DNA of 13,642 nucleotides, taken from NCBI GenBank assembly GCA_028691575.1, contig JAQUYY010000025.1:1-13642 (forward strand), read 5' to 3'. A model generated the notes under the pieces. That model did no database searches. It had not been told where the DNA came from and saw nothing but the letters and a program-made list of their open reading frames with translations. Source of the stretch: Candidatus Gastranaerophilales bacterium. GTDB taxonomy: Bacteria; Cyanobacteriota; Vampirovibrionia; Gastranaerophilales; JAQUYY01. Each line of letters opens with the position of its first letter. Positions within the stretch are counted from its first letter, which is position 1. Positions 12,258 to 13,642 of this stretch are shown here, piece by piece. A program made the position numbers and the translations under genes.

Positions 12258-13642
12258 TTAACCTGATACAAAACCGCTGATTCCCCATTTGCTAAGGTCA
12301 TATCCCTGAATACTGCCATCTTGGTTGTAAGCAGTAGAAGAACTTAAAGTATTGTCATCATCGTTGCTGTTTTTAATATTTTTAAATAATTGACTTTTTT
12401 TGGTATCTATTTTGTCTTGTATATTGCTTCTTTCTATAACTAAACGTCCCATAGTATTGTTCATTGGTTCTAACTCATCAGCTATTTCTGAGGCTATTTC
12501 TTGTTTTTCGTTAAGTTCTTCCTGTAGTGCCTGAATATCGGCATCAAGCCCCGGGATAAGCTCTTCAAGTCTTTGAGTTTTTTGTTCTAAAAATTCTGTT
12601 TCTTTAATTTTTAAATCAGCTTGTTTAACTTCAATTTTAGCTTTTTCCTCTTCGGCTATTGCTAATTTTTCTTGATTTTGAGCTTTTATAGCTTCTTGTT
12701 CGGTTTTTTGCTGAGTTAATTGTTCAGATTTTGCTCTTGCCGCACTTCTTTTAGCTTCATCAGGAACTTGTCTTGTATGGTGATGAGTTTTTCCCTTACT
12801 ATCGGTAGTTGTATAATGTTCTGTTTTCATTGCTGTGCTTGCAATATGGTCTTGTTTTGCAATTGATTCCGTTAGAGAAGCTATTTGTTTATCACAGCCT
12901 TCAATAGTTTTATTAAGACCGGTTATTTCTTCTTCTTTTTTAGCAATTGCAGCATCATTTTGCTCTTGAGATTTTTGATTGGTTTCTAAATTTTTGTTTA
13001 ATTCCACCAACTTTGGATCTTCTTCATTTAAAACGCCTTTTTTTTCAAGTTTTTCGGTCAATTTTGCTTGAATTTCTTCTACTGCATCATTTGCAGTATC
13101 TAATTCTTCCTCTTTAGCGTCTATATTTTCGTCTAAAGAGTCAATTTCTGTATTTACACTATTTAATTGAACATTGAGCTGTTTTATGTCATTCGAATAA
13201 GTACCAAGACTACTAAGTACAGAGTTTAAAGAGCTTAGTTTGCCGGTAAAACTGCTAAGACCGCCGATGCTGGTTGAACTTTTGGTATCACTTGAAAAAG
13301 TAGTTGATTTAACAGTATTATCGGTATTTAATAAACTTTGAGAATTTGTTACGATTTCTTGACCGGTACTTTGTGTGCCAGCAGTTACATTTGTAGTGTT
13401 AGAAGTGTTATTGGAAGTAGAATCAGTAGTACCATTCTCACTTTTTTCACCATTACTTTCACTGGAATTGGCAGAATTAAACATTTTTGATATTTCTGCA
13501 TAAATACTATCTGAAATTTTGCCGTCTTGTTTGCCGTCCAATTTATCAGCAGCACTGAAAATATCAGTATTTGCAAGCAAATCTTCCATACTTTGGGCAG
13601 ACGAGCCGTTACTATTTCCTGTTAAACTAATTCCTAATAACT
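12258..13642 (-). CDS. Coiled-coil protein with EF-hand-like motif (5' end outside window)
   Basis: The frame ends at 12258 and is still open at the right edge. An ATG at 13589 exists but lacks a ribosome site, and the 17 codons before it (LLGISLTGNSNGSSAQS) read as protein, so the real start is probably off the window. Counting from that Met: residues 5-36 are helical around ADKLDGKQDGKIS, a degenerate calcium-binding-loop pattern (D18, D22, G23, I25). Residues ~40-125 are a Ser/Thr/Asn-rich linker. Residues ~135-235 and ~280-400 are two long coiled coils rich in Glu, Lys, Gln and Leu, separated by an HHHTRQ-containing turn (about 255-275). The tail ends YDLSKWGISGFVSG. A surface or periplasmic structural role is plausible, but no family is recognised. 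Confidence 0.75.
   Translation of the reverse strand, partial: LLGISLTGNSNGSSAQSMEDLLANTDIFSAADKLDGKQDGKISDSIYAEISKMFNSANSSESNGEKSENGTTDSTSNNTSNTTNVTAGTQSTGQEIVTNSQSLLNTDNTVKSTTFSSDTKSSTSIGGLSSFTGKLSSLNSVLSSLGTYSNDIKQLNVQLNSVNTEIDSLDENIDAKEEELDTANDAVEEIQAKLTEKLEKKGVLNEEDPKLVELNKNLETNQKSQEQNDAAIAKKEEEITGLNKTIEGCDKQIASLTESIAKQDHIASTAMKTEHYTTTDSKGKTHHHTRQVPDEAKRSAARAKSEQLTQQKTEQEAIKAQNQEKLAIAEEEKAKIEVKQADLKIKETEFLEQKTQRLEELIPGLDADIQALQEELNEKQEIASEIADELEPMNNTMGRLVIERSNIQDKIDTKKSQLFKNIKNSNDDDNTLSSSTAYNQDGSIQGYDLSKWGISGFVSG

Noticed and set aside
13587..13589. ATG at 13589 as the true start of the coiled-coil protein
   Set aside because: No ribosome site precedes it and the frame continues open with protein-like sequence to the window edge.
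1..13642. Search by eye for tRNA, rRNA, CRISPR arrays, transposases and toxin-antitoxin pairs
   Set aside because: No regular direct-repeat/spacer array, no tRNA cloverleaf motifs such as GGTTCGANTCC, and no transposase, Cas or toxin motif was found. Small or divergent RNAs could still be missed without a covariance-model search.

Overview
The window reads as low-GC chromosome of a non-photosynthetic relative of cyanobacteria, most likely a gut Gastranaerophilales (Vampirovibrionia, 'Melainabacteria'). This is inferred from protein content, not from a marker gene. The pointers are a KAFTLAE-type prepilin-like protein, a response regulator whose DNA-binding domain resembles cyanobacterial RpaA/RpaB, a bifunctional-nuclease (DUF151) protein, a redox-disulfide DUF1858 protein, a Cys-rich DUF6485 protein and an MptE/Maf-like glycosyltransferase. 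A Kdo-phosphatase-like fragment at the left edge suggests a diderm envelope. No tRNA, rRNA, CRISPR array, transposase or phage structural gene was seen.

Left part (1-3003): the C-terminal end of a KdsC-like HAD phosphatase on +, facing a membrane-anchored Hsp20-like protein on - across a shared bidirectional terminator. Next are a T4 endonuclease V-like pyrimidine-dimer glycosylase (+), an orphan OmpR-family response regulator (-), and a two-gene minus-strand operon (DUF151 nuclease-like protein, then DUF1858 protein) that ends in a clear intrinsic terminator.

Middle (3004-5400): a dispersed hairpin-bearing repeat, a small zinc-ribbon-like protein and a secreted TPR protein on +. A prepilin-like protein on - has an unusually long leader encoded by a locally GC-rich stretch. 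The divergent intergenic gap between it and the next gene holds a perfect 12-bp dyad that overlaps putative promoters in both directions.

Right-centre (5401-11625): a run of same-strand genes that looks like a glycan or surface-modification locus: DUF6485 Cys-rich protein, MptE/Maf-like glycosyltransferase, a second copy of the repeat, GT4-like glycosyltransferase, radical SAM enzyme (1-nt gap from the GT, so likely coupled) and a Rossmann-fold protein with its own good promoter. The radical SAM enzyme is the most unusual gene: a nucleotide-binding-like Rossmann domain appears to be inserted between its catalytic core and its C-terminal cysteine cluster.

Right end (11626-13642): a candidate 26-residue membrane peptide, a 110-residue protein with a duplicated RWYD motif, a strong bidirectional terminator, and a minus-strand coiled-coil protein with a degenerate EF-hand-like motif whose 5' end lies outside the window.
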